A stretch of DNA of 64,000 bases from Cercis canadensis (Eukaryota; Streptophyta; Magnoliopsida; Fabales; Fabaceae). The notes under the pieces are model-generated. The model had not been told where the DNA came from, made no database searches, and was given only the letters and a program-made list of their open reading frames with translations. A program made the position numbers and the translations under genes. The DNA is taken from positions 405,791 through 469,790 of the forward strand of contig QAOA01003202.1 in NCBI GenBank assembly GCA_003255065.1. The letters run 5' to 3'. This document shows positions 48,056 through 60,035 of this stretch, in pieces (position 1 is the first letter of the stretch; every line of letters starts with the position of its first letter).

Positions 48056-49020
48056 GGCACTCTTGCTTGTCTATGTCGAGGAAGACGATGGAGCAGGGAC
48101 AGAGACCAATATGATATGATGGAACAATTCCAAAGGATGAAAGGATTATCAGTGAATCGTGGGTTCACTAAAAAAGGGGTCGAGCCGTCGAGGTTCTCAG
48201 GTAGAAATGGTTTTCGTTTGTGTGTTTCTTTGGAGTTGAAATCGTTTTTTAGTAGCTTGGCTTGATGGGATTCACTTTCTGATTTTAGTATTTTTGGAAG
48301 ATTTCGAATAATATATAGAACAATATAAAAAAAAAACATATATATATAGAATAATTNTTTTCAATACAATTAAATTTAAATTTTATTAACTATTTAGGTT
48401 AACCACCTACTCAATAACTCATTCTTTTAAGATTCTCATCACAATTAAAGTTTATTTTATTTTGAACTTAAAAACAGTGTAATTTACTGTTCACCTAGTC
48501 TTTAAGGCAACACTCTTTGATTGGAATGCATTTCATAAATAATTTTACATATTTATTATATTTTTTAATTTATTTATTTTAATATTATACTTTTTGTAAA
48601 AATTAAAAACAAAAAAAGACATAACGGACATGTAGGAACCACTAAACACGTTAGTAGTTACGTGATGTGTTTACATCGAACACGCAGGTAGTCTCATAGC
48701 ATGTTATTCTTGTTGCCTTTCCCAATCTATATGCTTTGATGGGATGAAGAACAAATAGTCCACTGTTTAAAAAAAAAAAAAAAGGAAAAAGTTGCACAAG
48801 AAAAACATGCTAATTGGCTATCGATGTGTCCTACATAGATATGCCACGTGGCTATTGACGCGTCTGGTGGGTCTCACATGTCCGAAATTTTTTTAAATTT
48901 TTAAAAAATGATAATATTTAGGTAATTAAGTTAAAACGTGTAATAGATGTATAATTTTGTTATTAAAGTGAAATAATATTTAGGTCAATGAACCAAAATT
49001 ATAGCCATATAGTCCCATGA
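48056..49020. other. Upstream of the LRR gene and intergenic
   Basis: 48056-48270 is GA/CT-containing sequence that probably includes the leader and promoter of the minus-strand gene. A single N is at 48357, without an obvious flanking duplication. 48280-48410 shares words with the worn MITE family at 13021 and 41690. No gene recognised in the remainder. Confidence 0.4.
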
Positions 49021-51422
49021 AAAAAAAAATTCTTTAAAAACGAGAAAGAAACAATTTTGAAGATTGAGATTTTTAAGAATTAAGTGGATAAGTTCAAAAC
49101 TTTATAAATAAAATTGGTAAAGTTATCAAAATTTGAGCATTTAATTTGTAATTTCTTAATAAAATTCTTTTGTTCATCAAAATTACATAATAAGAGATAG
49201 TTTATTCCGTGCGTGTGTGCAATTTTCCGTGCCTGCAATTTGTGTAACATTCATGGAAATCATTTTCTTTATCATCATTTTGTTACTATCTCTTATTAAT
49301 AGCTAGTAAAATGTCGTGCAGGGTATGATTTTGTAAGGTTGGACATACAAACAATACTGAAATTATCAGTTATATATCACTATTGGAGGAATTATATTAT
49401 TTATTTTTTCAAGATTCATTTGTTATTGCATATAAATAAACTCTTAAGATAATTGACATCCATTACATACAATACAACTCTAAGTACATAGATAATATAC
49501 AGCAATGAATAGAAAAGCAGAACATGGAGCAGTTAATATATTTTGGATTCGATTAACTTGAAGCTTCCTGTCTTATAACCCCACCAAAATGACGTTCTTG
49601 AAAGGTATTGGGGAGAAAATAGTATATGTAGATACTCAATCCTTTGGCACATTACATCTAGACCATTTTATCTAAGGTTCACATCATCAAATCTTCATCT
49701 TGTATATTCTCATCCTATTCTTTAACTCTCATCTATAAATAACTCTCAACAGTAGATATATGGACTCTTGCTTCCATTAACATTCACTACATTCTTTAGC
49801 TCGGACCGTATTAACTTAAGCTTCGGAGCTCGGATATTACTATTTGACCCTTAGTTCATTTATTACTGTGCAGTTAATACACTCTCAGTCTGACCTTATC
49901 CATCTTTCCGACCTTTAACTCAAATCAGGCATCGTCAATATAAATAATATAAGCTCATCTGTAGATAATAAACCTTGAAATGTATACTATATCTATGCAA
50001 AATAGATCATTATTATGTTATAGGCTTAATTGCAATTTTGGTCTCCTTATTTTAACCACTTGAACGTTTTGGTCCTCCTTCTTTAAAAATGAACTATTGA
50101 GTCCCTCTATATTCATAAAATGTACAAGTTTAGTCCATTTATCTTTAAGTCAAAATTCTTAGGTTTATTTCAAGGTGTAGAGTTCTCTGATTCATAATCT
50201 CACCGTTCAGATTGAAGGGCTATATCTTGTGAACCTTTTCACTAAATTTGAGCTTGATCTAACAGTGAAACTTAGCCCAAAATACCAAAACTATAAGTTT
50301 TCATCTAACCAAAAATTTAGACTTATTCACCATTTGATCGAGCTGAAATTTAATGGAAAGAGTCACAAGACATAGCTCTTCAATCTGAATGGTGGGATTA
50401 TGAATCAGAGAACTTTACAAAAAAAAAAATTCTTTAAAAACGAGAAAGAAACAATTTTGAAGATTGAGATTTTTAAGAATTAAGTGGATAAGTTCAAAAC
50501 TTTATAAATAAAATTGGTAAAGTTATCAAAATTTGAGCATTTAATTTGTAATTTCTTAATAAAATTCTTTTGTTCACTCAAAATTACATAATAAGAGATA
50601 GTTTATTCCGTGCGTGTGTGCAATTTTCCGTGCCTGCAATTTGTGTAACTTTCATGGAAATCATTTTCTTTATCATCATTTTGTTGCTATCTCTTATTAA
50701 TAGCTAGTAAAATGTCGTGCAGGGTATAATTTTGTGAGGTTGGACATACAAACAATACTGAAATTATCAGTTATATATCACTATTGGAGGAACTATATTA
50801 TTTATTTTTTCAAGATTCATTTGTTATTGCATATAAATAAACTCTTAAGATAATTGACATCCATTACATACAATACAACTCTAAGTACATAGATAATATA
50901 CAGCAATGAATAGAAAAGCAGAACATGGAGCAGTTAATATATTTTGGATTCTATTAACTTGAAGCTTCCTGTCCTATAACCCCACCAAAATGACGTTCTT
51001 GAAAGGTATTGGGGAGAAAATAGTATATGCAGATACTCAATCCTTTGGCACATTACATCTAGACCATTTTATCTAAGGTCCACATCATCAAATCTTCATC
51101 TTGTATATTCTCATCCTATTCTTTAATTCTCATTTATAAATAACTTTCAACAATAGATATATGGACTTTTGCTTCCATTAACATTCACTACACTCTTTAG
51201 CTCGGACCGTATTAACTTAAGCTTCGGAACTCGGATATTACCATCTGATCCTTAGTTCATTTATTACTATGCAGTTAATAACTCTCAGTCTGACCTTATC
51301 CATCTTTCCGACCTTTAACTCAAATCAGGCATCGTCAATATAAATAATATAAGCTCATCTGTAGATAATAAACCTTGAGATGTATATTATATCTATGCAA
51401 AATAGATCATTATTATGTTATA
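49021..51422. repeat. Tandem duplication: two 1.0-kb copies with a truncated foldback MITE between them
   Basis: 49021-50022 and 50421-51422 are direct copies at an offset of 1400 bases, with roughly 2-3% differences by eye. Both start in a poly(A) run before TTCTTTAAAAACGAG and end TATTATGTTATA. The 398 bases between are mainly a truncated copy of the GGCTTAATTGCAATTTTGG foldback MITE. The copies lack TG...CA ends, so they do not look like an LTR pair as delimited. No protein is encoded. Confidence 0.85.
50023..50418. mobile_element. Truncated Mutator-like foldback MITE
   Basis: Matches the left arm and most of the centre of the complete copy at 59478-60026. It starts GGCTTAATTGCAATTTTGG and continues through TCTCACCGTTCAGATTGAAG. 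It stops at GAGAACTTTA, about 150 bp short of the right end, where the second copy of the 1.0-kb duplication begins. Confidence 0.8.
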
Positions 51423-52662
51423 ATGTATACAATAATGTTCCTACTAGAAACTCTCCTTATAGAATGTAAAGGTAAAGACTAAAGCAACTGTAGAGAAGAG
51501 ATCATATTTAGTGTGCTAGAGAAGCGAGTTATCCCGGACTTTAAAACATGAGGTGATTAAGCCTTAAGCTGAGAGGCGATTTCACACTGCACCCAATATG
51601 TCTAAAAATGTAGAATGTAGCCATATAGCTAGCGTCTTCTTATAGGTTTCAAACAAATGTCCAATTGTTTAGCCTCCTCCCTACAAATTGTACCCATTGG
51701 GTCAATAGCTGGAACTTCCCCATATAATTTTGAAGCAAGAGGCAAAGCATCACTGGGTAATCTCCACCTTCAATTTCCATATCAAGTTCCATGTGTCAAT
51801 GTCAACAAATGGAGGAGGCAAGGTCTCACCATCAAATAATCTGAACATAACCCAGTATCCTAAATTGACCATATAATTAGTATAATTTTTTTTTAATGAA
51901 AAAAAGCCTTATGGTCAAATTTATTGCTTAAATTTGAATCACTAGGGCATGGGACATTCTTGGTATCAATGGACATACCAACACTGAGTCGTTGGTTCTA
52001 TAAATAGGACATTCAACATTTACACTCAATCCTCCTCCAAGAACTAAGAAAAGTGCATTCATAAGATTTTAAGTATGAGATACCATAGAGCTCAATGGGG
52101 CCATATAATTTCTAGCCTAAGCATGATCCGTGAGTCTGTGAGGAGAACTTGGACTTAAAAATAGGGCAAGATTTAGCAAAATTTACCTGTTGATTACTAA
52201 CTTTTCTCATCATATCCCTATGATTTTACATATATGACATTAATTTTGTGGCTATTATCATATGCTATTTAATATTTTGATGAAATAATAGTATAGACAG
52301 AATGAAAGGGAGGGTTTGGCATATTTTCTTGTTTTCTTTTGCTTCTTTCCTTTTCCAAAGGGGAGAAATAATACTTGAATACATGTTAAATTTATGTTTG
52401 TTATCTAAAATTTTCTTCTTTCAATTAGCTTAAATTTTTTTTGATATTTTGTATTGTTACATAAAAGTGAAAAAGGAGACAGGATACACAACAATAATAA
52501 AACTATTAAACATCTTGGTTCTTGTGATTAGATGAGATGCCATTAGAATCACATATCATTTAAAAAATTAATATATATTTGTCTATTTAATGAGCTATTG
52601 ATTTTGCTAGAAAAGTTTAAAATTTTCTAAAATTATTAGTCAATAAATTGGGGAATAAAATT
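51423..52662. other. Intergenic, no gene recognised
   Basis: The longest open frame here (about 51657-51839) is short and resembles nothing known. The sequence is AT-rich, with poly(T) runs and no clear repeat boundaries. Confidence 0.5.
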
Positions 52663-52670
52663 ATTAAAAT

Positions 52671-53069
52671 TAGGGTTGAAAATAGGCCAACTTGGCTTGA
52701 CCTGGCTTATTTAACAATTCAAAGCCAGGCATAGGCTCAAATATAAACCTATTTACTCAAAGCCAAGCTGATGGGCCTATAGGCTTGTTTTATTTAAAAG
52801 ATATATAAATTAATAATTAAACAAAAAAAAAACATTCAACTTTGTATAAGTAATGTAGGCCGAAACACACCACCAACCTTTTTCTGGCCTGGTAGGCCCA
52901 TTAGACTATTTTGTTTGTAGGCCTAAATAAGTCACAAGCTAGGCCCAAATTTAAGTCTTGAATTTCTTAAACAATCTAGGTCTAGGCCCAATTTTAAGTC
53001 TACATCAAGTAAAGAAGCCCAACTCAGGGCAATGATTTGATATGCAAGCCAGACCTATTTCTGCCCCTA
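52671..53069. mobile_element. hAT-type MITE with near-perfect 8-bp target duplication
   Basis: The ends are TAGGGTTGAAAATAGGCC on the left and TAGGGGCAGAAATAGGTC on the right (reverse complement). The flanks are ATTAAAAT (52663-52670) and ATTAGAAT (53070-53077), seven of eight bases equal. Subterminal words (AGGCCCA, GGCCTA, AAGCC) recur in both orientations. Length 399 bp, no coding capacity. Confidence 0.75.
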
Positions 53070-53077
53070 ATTAGAAT

Positions 53078-56000
53078 CATTTCTTGAAGAAAAGTTTCCC
53101 TAAAGTATATCTCTGTAGTTTCTATTGATGGGATATGAAAGCTTACATTGATTTTATATTAGCAATAAAATTTTCCATATTATATAAGGCGACAAAGTTA
53201 ATTCATGGACTAAATTCAATTGCTATATAATTTCAGTTGATATGATGGATGATATCACTCACTATTATATTATTACTGCCAAAAATCCCCATTAAATACT
53301 TGGTTAATATTAATTTAAAGTGTGCGTTCTATAAATTAGATTGACCGTTTTATTTTAGAGTTTGGAGTTTAGGATTTAGGGTTTAAGATTCTTGTTAAGT
53401 ATAAATGGTTCCAAATTTATATATATTGCATATATATGTGCCAAATGTAAGAAAAGAATGAAATGGAACTCATTCTTATTTTTGTTCCTATTATTTTAAT
53501 AATGATTTTGTGTCCCAACTCCCAACATACGATGGAAGTAAATTTAGTGGGGATGGCACTTTCATTCTTTCCTTTATTGCAAAAGAATGATGATTTCTTT
53601 GTTTACTTTATATTTTTATTAAAAAAACTTGAAAGGAAAATTCTATTTTGAGGTCTTAATTCCAAAAAGCTCTCTCTTCAAGGGGTGAAAATGGTGATTT
53701 CATGCAAGTTAGTATTTTTTTTTTCTCTCTAATTTGTTTTGTTGATTAAGTATACTAAACATAAGAACAAAACTATTGGGATGCAATGCATTTCCATTTC
53801 TAAATCCTAACAAAATCCATTACCAAAAAGTAAAATGCCTTTTCATTTCTAAATCCTGACACTAACTATCCAATATTAGAATAAGAATTGCCAATCCATT
53901 TTGATTATCATTCTCATTCCAATTTCACAAAACTCCTCTTAGAAGGGGAAATCAAAACTACACCACATGTTATGTTAGATTTTCTCTTTGGTATGGATGT
54001 TATTTCTTGTTAGTGGGGATCTTAACCCTGGACTATATATTTTTTTTTTTAAATTTATGTACTTATTAACTTCATTATCTTTTTATTTCAAGTTAATCTA
54101 AATCATTGAAAAGAGTTCTAATTCACTGAAGTATGCTCTCAGTCATAAAACTGATCTCTTAATCTCTTTTATAATTTAAATTTCCTTGATTGCAATTGCA
54201 ATCATTATTTTATTTATAGAAAAAAAAAGTTAATCTAAATCCTTATACTTTTTGCACCAACTTTTTTACTTCAAGTAAAAGGGAACATGAACATCATGAT
54301 TATTAAATATAGGGATATGTATGCAGTGGAATGTCATGTTGCAACAAGCTACTCCAATAAATTCATTTATTAGACCATTGCTGAGAAGATCTGAAGCCAG
54401 CCTGTGACAGTAAACCATAAATAGAGGTGGAGACAGATTTTCTTAGCCTTCTGACTCTGTTAGTGTAAAAAATAGGTTATTTAAGTGTCATACAATGAGA
54501 TACCAAAGCAGTGATAGCACTAGAGTCAAGCCTAGCAATGTAGAAGCACCCAAATCAAGGAATGACAACATTGCCTCACATCACATGATCATTGAGAAAG
54601 ATAGAAAAGGGCATCTTTACTCTATATTGTACAATTCAACCCTCAATGTTAAATCAATCAGTACATGTCATGTGGGTTTTGTTTACCATCTTTGCTTGTT
54701 CCTCCCTTTCACTTTTTTTTTCCCCTTCTCTGCCACCATGTGAGACTTTTCAGAATCCACTCACACCCACTTGATGGATTAAACCTTTAGCTTTTGGAAG
54801 CCATTGATTCAGTACTGCCAAACACGCCTTGTTTCCTGAACCAGTTATTATATACATGGCCCCAACCCAAGTGAAGTGACCACATGGATTGGAGATTTGC
54901 TTCCCAACTCTTTTCTTTCTTCTCTTTTCTTTTCTTTTGATATTTTATTTTTCTCCTCTTGACACTTACAATAGCAGACTACTAAGTACAGTAATTAGGG
55001 GATATTATTCCTAGTTGGTGTTAGCTGTGCTGCCAATGTCTGCTGGTAGACATGCACTTGTCAATGAACAGTTAATGGGCAATGGGCTTAGCTTGGAAAC
55101 ATCATGCTTCCTAATTCATTGTCGCCTTAAGGGAGTATTGGCGAGCAATCTTTAGTTTCGTTTAGCATCAAAACAATTAAGTTTAATTACAATTTTGATC
55201 TTTTTATTTTAATAATTTTAATTTTTTGGCTCCCTTTTTTAAAAATAAATTATTGAGTCCTTTTATATTTATAAAATATACAATTTTAGTCTTTTTTATC
55301 TTTGAGTCAAAATTCTTAAGTTTATTTTAAGGTGTAAAATTTTCTGATTCATAATCTCACAGTTCAGATTAAAGAGTTACATCTTGTGAACATTTCCACT
55401 AAACCTAAGATCAATTGTTGATGAGCAATCTATAAAATTTGAAAGGAAAACAAAATTCTAATTGAGGCATAATTTATTTTATTAAAAAAACTTTTTGTTA
55501 ACATTTAATGTAAACCTTAGTGTAAGAAATATGTTTCAAATAATTAATTTTCTATGTTTGGTGTAATAGTTGATAAAGAATACTTTCCTAGTAATGCTTG
55601 CCACCTTTTTAAGAATGAATGAATGAATCAAGCTGTTTCAATAGAAAATGTTTTTACCTCAACTTGCATATTTGTATCCCAAGTTGGTGGTAAACGTAGA
55701 TAATTAGATTAAAATTAAGGCAGCATAAGTCCAACAGGAGTACCCTTGAGAATGTTCTGGATAGTTCAGAGATTGAGATCCTTTATCTTTTTTTAAGGCA
55801 AAAGGACACATAGGTTTATTTATTTTTGGTTATATTAACTGTTGGTTTATATTAGATATAAAATTATTTTTTAGTTAAATCGATTTTTAATATGATATTA
55901 AAATCTCTTTAATCAAGTGATCAATTATTGTTGTCCCAACTTTTATTTTTATTTTTTTATAATTAAATTAAAATTTTAGTATAAAATATAATTAGGTATA

Positions 56001-56580
56001 TACTTTATTTAAGCTTCAAATTCAAAAGATTTTCGTATGTAAGACTTGAGCTTCTGCTGACCTATTTACTGAAAGATGATCAAAATATTCTTCAATGATA
56101 TGTGATTATTTTGTTTATATTTAAACATAATAATCATATATGTCATACAATAATTATATATTTACATATGATAAGAGAATAATGATATAGAGTAAAGTGA
56201 TTTTCCCTTTTATTAATATATGAGATTGAGATCGTTGTGAGTTATAACTTATCAGTAGTGCAAGCAGTGAAAGACTGGTTTTGACTAGTTCTGCACCATA
56301 TAATGTCTGTAATTAGGATACATCATCAACCCTTTTTTTAAAAAAAAGCTACTCTCGTCTATAATTAGTCCTTTTCTAAACTATCTCATAATTATAGCAT
56401 TTTAATACAGTGTTGTAATAAGGGCCTCTCATCTTTCGTTTCCCTTTCTTAAACCCCATTAATGCTAATTAAACCAACCCCTCAACTACTTTAACCACCC
56501 GCCTGATATCCCCTTCTCAACCCAAACACATTCCACACAACACATGCTCCCTCTCCCCCAAATCACAATTCCATTCTTTT
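53078..56580. other. Intergenic, no gene recognised; contains a worn half of the foldback MITE
   Basis: About 55174-55425 matches the left arm of the Mutator-like MITE at 59478, with much divergence (TTTAATTACAATTTTGATC, TCATAATCTCACAGTTCAG). An open frame at 54495-54743 has no recognisable domain and is rejected. The remainder is AT-rich. Confidence 0.5.
55174..55425. mobile_element. Degenerate half copy of the Mutator-like foldback MITE
   Basis: Collinear with about 59481-59735: GTTTAATTACAATTTTGATC, AAAATAAATTATTGAGTCC, TCAAAATTCTTAAGTTTAT and AATCTCACAGTTCAGATTAA all match with substitutions. The right arm is absent. It is the oldest-looking of the three copies in the window. Confidence 0.65.
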
Positions 56581-57053
56581 CCTCTCTCTCTCTCTCTCAC
56601 ACACATTCACATACACACACACACACTCTCTCTTTCTCCAAGCTAAAAGCGTAAAAGAGAAACAAAAAGCTGAGGGCCTCCCAAACCTTTGCAAATTCAC
56701 CCGCTTTTGCAGCTCCTCCCTCAATCACCAAAGCCTAAACTTTAAGCAATCAAATCCTACCCTCTTCTCTTCTCTTCTCTTCTCTTCTCTATCCCAAACA
56801 AAGAAACAAACCCAATTCCCAATTTTGCAGCTTTCTTTGCCCCTTGTTCCAATCCCATTTCACAATTTTCCTTCCTCCACCACTTGAAACTCCTTTATTT
56901 CAATTTCCTCTTCTCTATCCCAAACAAAGAAACAAACCCAATTCCCCATTTGCCAATTTTCCCTTCAATTCAAACCCATTTTGTCAATTTTCCCTTTTCA
57001 CACCCTTCAAGAAGAAAAGTTTAATTTTTCCGATTTCCGAATTCCTCCACTCA
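56581..57053 (+). promoter_or_regulatory. Leader of the glutaredoxin-like gene: CT and CA repeats and a 36-bp duplication
   Basis: Contains (CT)n at about 56583-56600, (CA)n at about 56599-56626 and a (TCTTC)n run at about 56763-56790. The 36 bases at 56785-56820 (TTCTCTATCCCAAACAAAG...) recur at 56911-56946. No in-frame ATG precedes 57054. The CT-rich composition fits a long plant 5' UTR. Confidence 0.6.
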
Positions 57054-57845
57054 ATGTGGCGGTCGTGGGGCAAATCATCGGTTCGAATTCACCACACGTC
57101 ATCATCTCCTTCTCCCAATTTCTCCTGTTCTTCCTTCAAAGATATCCAAACCCTCTGCTTAGACGAACCCCAACAACCCCCCACCTCCTCCTACAGAAAA
57201 CCCTCCGTTTTCCACCGAGTCCGAGTCGCCAACTCGCTCCTCCGAACCTGGTCAGCTCTCACACCAGCCCTAGTAGAGCAACCACGGAAACCCGAACCCG
57301 AACCCGATGTCGCACTACCAGACCCAACAAGCAGAAACCTAAACTTCACCGGCCATCCGTCCCCGCCGTTGTCGATATCGATTCCCGGCGCCGACCAGCG
57401 CATTGTGGTGTTCTTCACGAGCCTGCGTGTGGTGAGGTCGACGTTTGAAGACTGCAAGGCCGTCCGATCTATTCTGCGGGGGTTTCGGGTGTCGCTGGAC
57501 GAACGAGATCTGTCGATGGATTCGGGGTTCATGAGCGAGTTGCAGGGGATATTAGGTCAAAGCAAGTTGACTTTGCCTCGGGTTTTTATTGGTGGGAGGT
57601 ACATTGGCGGGGCCGAGGAGGTCAGACAATTGAACGAGACTGGCGAGCTCAAGAAGTTAGTGGAAGGCTTGCCCGCAGTGGATTTGAGCGTCTGTGACGT
57701 GTGCGGCGGTTATAGGTTCATTCTGTGCGACGATTGTAACGGTAGCCGGAGGGTGTACACAGAGAAAGCTGGCTTCAAAACGTGCACAGCATGCAATGAG
57801 AACGGTCTCATCAGGTGCCCTTCTTGTTCTTGTGCACCACTCTGA
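57054..57845 (+). CDS. Glutaredoxin-like protein with C-terminal four-CxxC zinc module
   Basis: A single exon encoding 263 aa from the first ATG in frame (MWRSWGKSS). Residues 1-110 are Ser/Pro-rich and of low complexity. A glutaredoxin fold follows at about 120-220: IVVFFTSLRVVRSTFEDC, LPRVFIGGRYIGGAEEV with the cis-proline and GG motif, and LNETGELKKLVEGLP. The usual CPYC/CGFC active site is missing; the stretch reads SLRVVRSTFEDC with one cysteine. The last 45 residues carry four CxxC pairs (CDVC, CDDC, CTAC, CPSC), likely a DnaJ-like zinc site. This architecture is a plant family I know from uncharacterised Arabidopsis proteins such as At5g39865 and At3g28850. A disulfide-reductase role is doubtful. 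Confidence 0.92.
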   Translation: MWRSWGKSSVRIHHTSSSPSPNFSCSSFKDIQTLCLDEPQQPPTSSYRKPSVFHRVRVANSLLRTWSALTPALVEQPRKPEPEPDVALPDPTSRNLNFTGHPSPPLSISIPGADQRIVVFFTSLRVVRSTFEDCKAVRSILRGFRVSLDERDLSMDSGFMSELQGILGQSKLTLPRVFIGGRYIGGAEEVRQLNETGELKKLVEGLPAVDLSVCDVCGGYRFILCDDCNGSRRVYTEKAGFKTCTACNENGLIRCPSCSCAPL

Positions 57846-59468
57846 TCCTTCGAGTGTAAAAAAGGAAAAAAATTTGACATAAATTTTATTTTTTATTTTT
57901 GGACTTTTGTAGATTTGTCGCCAAAATATTTGTTGGGCGTGTAAGAAAATGTGTAGGGTCAAGCCCAACAGATAATGGGATTAGATACAATGTCAGCATC
58001 TGGCTATGAGTTGTTATCATCATAAGATTTAATTAGCTAACTTGTTTACTTAATTAAAACTGTAATCTTTTTGTAGGCTGAGTTAATGATATATAGTTTT
58101 TGTTCAAATCCTATATAAGAATTGGAAGGTGGACTCTCAAGTGAAGCTAATATTTTTGAAATGAAAATATGTACATTTTTATTTGGAAATTCATCTTTAT
58201 TCTCTTCTCTACTAGTTTTTTGCCCCTTGGTTTTCTTTTCATCTTGTAGTATTTTGTTGTTATATTGATATATATTTGTTATCGGGGTTGGTTAAGCAAA
58301 TAAAGATCGAATCACTTTATTTATAAGACTTAAGTTTGAATTTCACCGACATCAGTATTTTTTTTTATAAGCAATTTATAAGTATAATTCTAAACCATCT
58401 TTGAAGCATGTGACTTGTCCTGGTTTTAGAATAGAGTAGTTTCTCTTCGATCTAAACTTTCATTATCAAAAAAGTATTAATGTATATATTTATCATTATG
58501 AATTTTCACTAGTATTGAAATTAGCTGCTGTGATATTTTTCTTTGGTTTGAAATAATTTGAAAGACAAATAAATTATAATTGGAGGCAAAAATTAGTGGG
58601 GCTAATTTAGCAGAAGAAGAAAAGAAGGGTATATTGTTTGCTCATTATAAAACAATCAATTATTGACAAATATTATTATGTGGGGCTAATAGTTTTTATT
58701 TATTCCCCATGTCATGAAGAGAAAAAACAAAAGAAAAAAATGATTTTCATTTTGGTTAGCCTTATCGTCACCTAGAACTAGGTTTACTTTAGCCATTGTC
58801 CTTATTGAAAAGGATATTTAAGAGATGGCTCAATGGCGTCTACTTTTCTTTATGTGCTATTACTTCCGAAGTAACTCTGGTGTTCCCTCCTTTCTCTTTC
58901 AAATATTGAAAAGTTGTCCTTTTTAATTTGGAAGAGGAATGAAAAGGAAAGTACATAATTCTCCATTCACCTACCATTCTCTAGTAAAAATTATTCCAAA
59001 CCAAAATCATGGGCTCCCCCTTCCTCCTCCTCCCATGCTAAAAATAAAAGATAAATCTCACAAAACAAATAAATTTTTATACATCTTTTTTTTTAATAGG
59101 AGTGCTTGGGTGAAAATCCACCCTTGGAAGCTTGGACTAAAACCTTCCATCTTGTACACCATCAATATTATTTGATATTAACGTCTAGATGTCAATATAT
59201 ATAAAATTAGGGGTTATAAGGTACCTGTTTGCTAAATACTAATAGGGACTCAATACTCCTGCTTCATGATCTGAGAGTGGGTGACACATATATAAAATGA
59301 ATCACCATGCCAAAATAAAGTTATGTAGATAATCTTATTTTCAGGCTCATTATGGCTAGAAGCCCATTTAACTAAGAGCCCAAGCCACTACAACTAGCAT
59401 TTGTATATTACTATCATACTCCTCTATAAATAACTCTTTGTAATAAGTATACAGATTTTTGACTCTCT
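57846..59468. other. 3' flank of the glutaredoxin-like gene and intergenic sequence
   Basis: Probably 3' UTR for the first few hundred bases. At about 58284-58375 a plus-strand segment with GGTTGGTTAAGCAAATAAAG and AGTTTGAATTTCACCG may be a worn tRNA-derived SINE (A- and B-box-like), followed by a T run. From about 59180 the sequence resembles parts of the 49600-50000 repeat (CTCTATAAATAACTCT). No further gene recognised. Confidence 0.4.
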
Positions 59469-59477
59469 TTTTATTTA

Positions 59478-60026
59478 GGCTTAATTGTAATTTTGGTCCC
59501 CTTATTTTAATCACTTGAACGTTTTGGTCCCCTTCTTTAAAAATGAACTATTGAGTCCCTCTATATTCATAAAATGTACAAGTTTAGTCCATTTATCATT
59601 AAGTCAAAATTCTTAGGTTTATTTTAAGGTGTAAAGTTCTCTGATTCATAATCTCACCGTTCAGATTGAAGGGTTACATTTTGTAAACCTTCTTACTAAA
59701 TTTGAGCTCGATCTAACGGTGAAACTCAGAACAAAATACCAAAACTATAAATTTTCATCTAACCAAAAATTTAGACTTATTCACCGTTAGATCGAGCTGA
59801 AATTTAATGAGAAGATTCACAAGACGTAGCTCTTCAATCTGAACGGTGAGATTATGAATCAAAGAACTTTATACCTTGAAATAAACCTAAGAATTTTGAC
59901 TTAAAGATAAATGGACTAGACTTGTATATTTTATGAATATAGAGGGATTCAATAGTTCCTTTTTAAAGAAGGAGGACCAAAACGTTCAAGTGGTTAAAAT
60001 AGGGGGACCAAAATTGCAATTAAGCC
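59478..60026. mobile_element. Complete Mutator-like foldback MITE with 9-bp target duplication
   Basis: Ends are GGCTTAATTGTAATTTTGG on the left and GGCTTAATTGCAATTTTGG on the right (reverse complement). The flanks carry the identical 9-bp duplication TTTTATTTA at 59469-59477 and 60027-60035. A 9-bp duplication is the Mutator superfamily hallmark. The two arms are each about 250 bp and almost perfectly complementary, leaving a loop of roughly 60 bases. Length 549 bp, with no coding capacity. Related pieces are at 50023 and 55174. Confidence 0.92.
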
Positions 60027-60035
60027 TTTTATTTA

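Noticed and set aside
49021-51422. Interpretation of the 1.0-kb direct repeats as an LTR pair around a very short element
   Set aside because: The repeat ends are a poly(A) run and TATTATGTTATA, not TG...CA, and the sequence between them is a MITE with no primer site or purine tract.
54495-54743. 82-residue open frame on the plus strand
   Set aside because: No domain, no supporting splice or leader signals, and located in AT-rich intergenic sequence.
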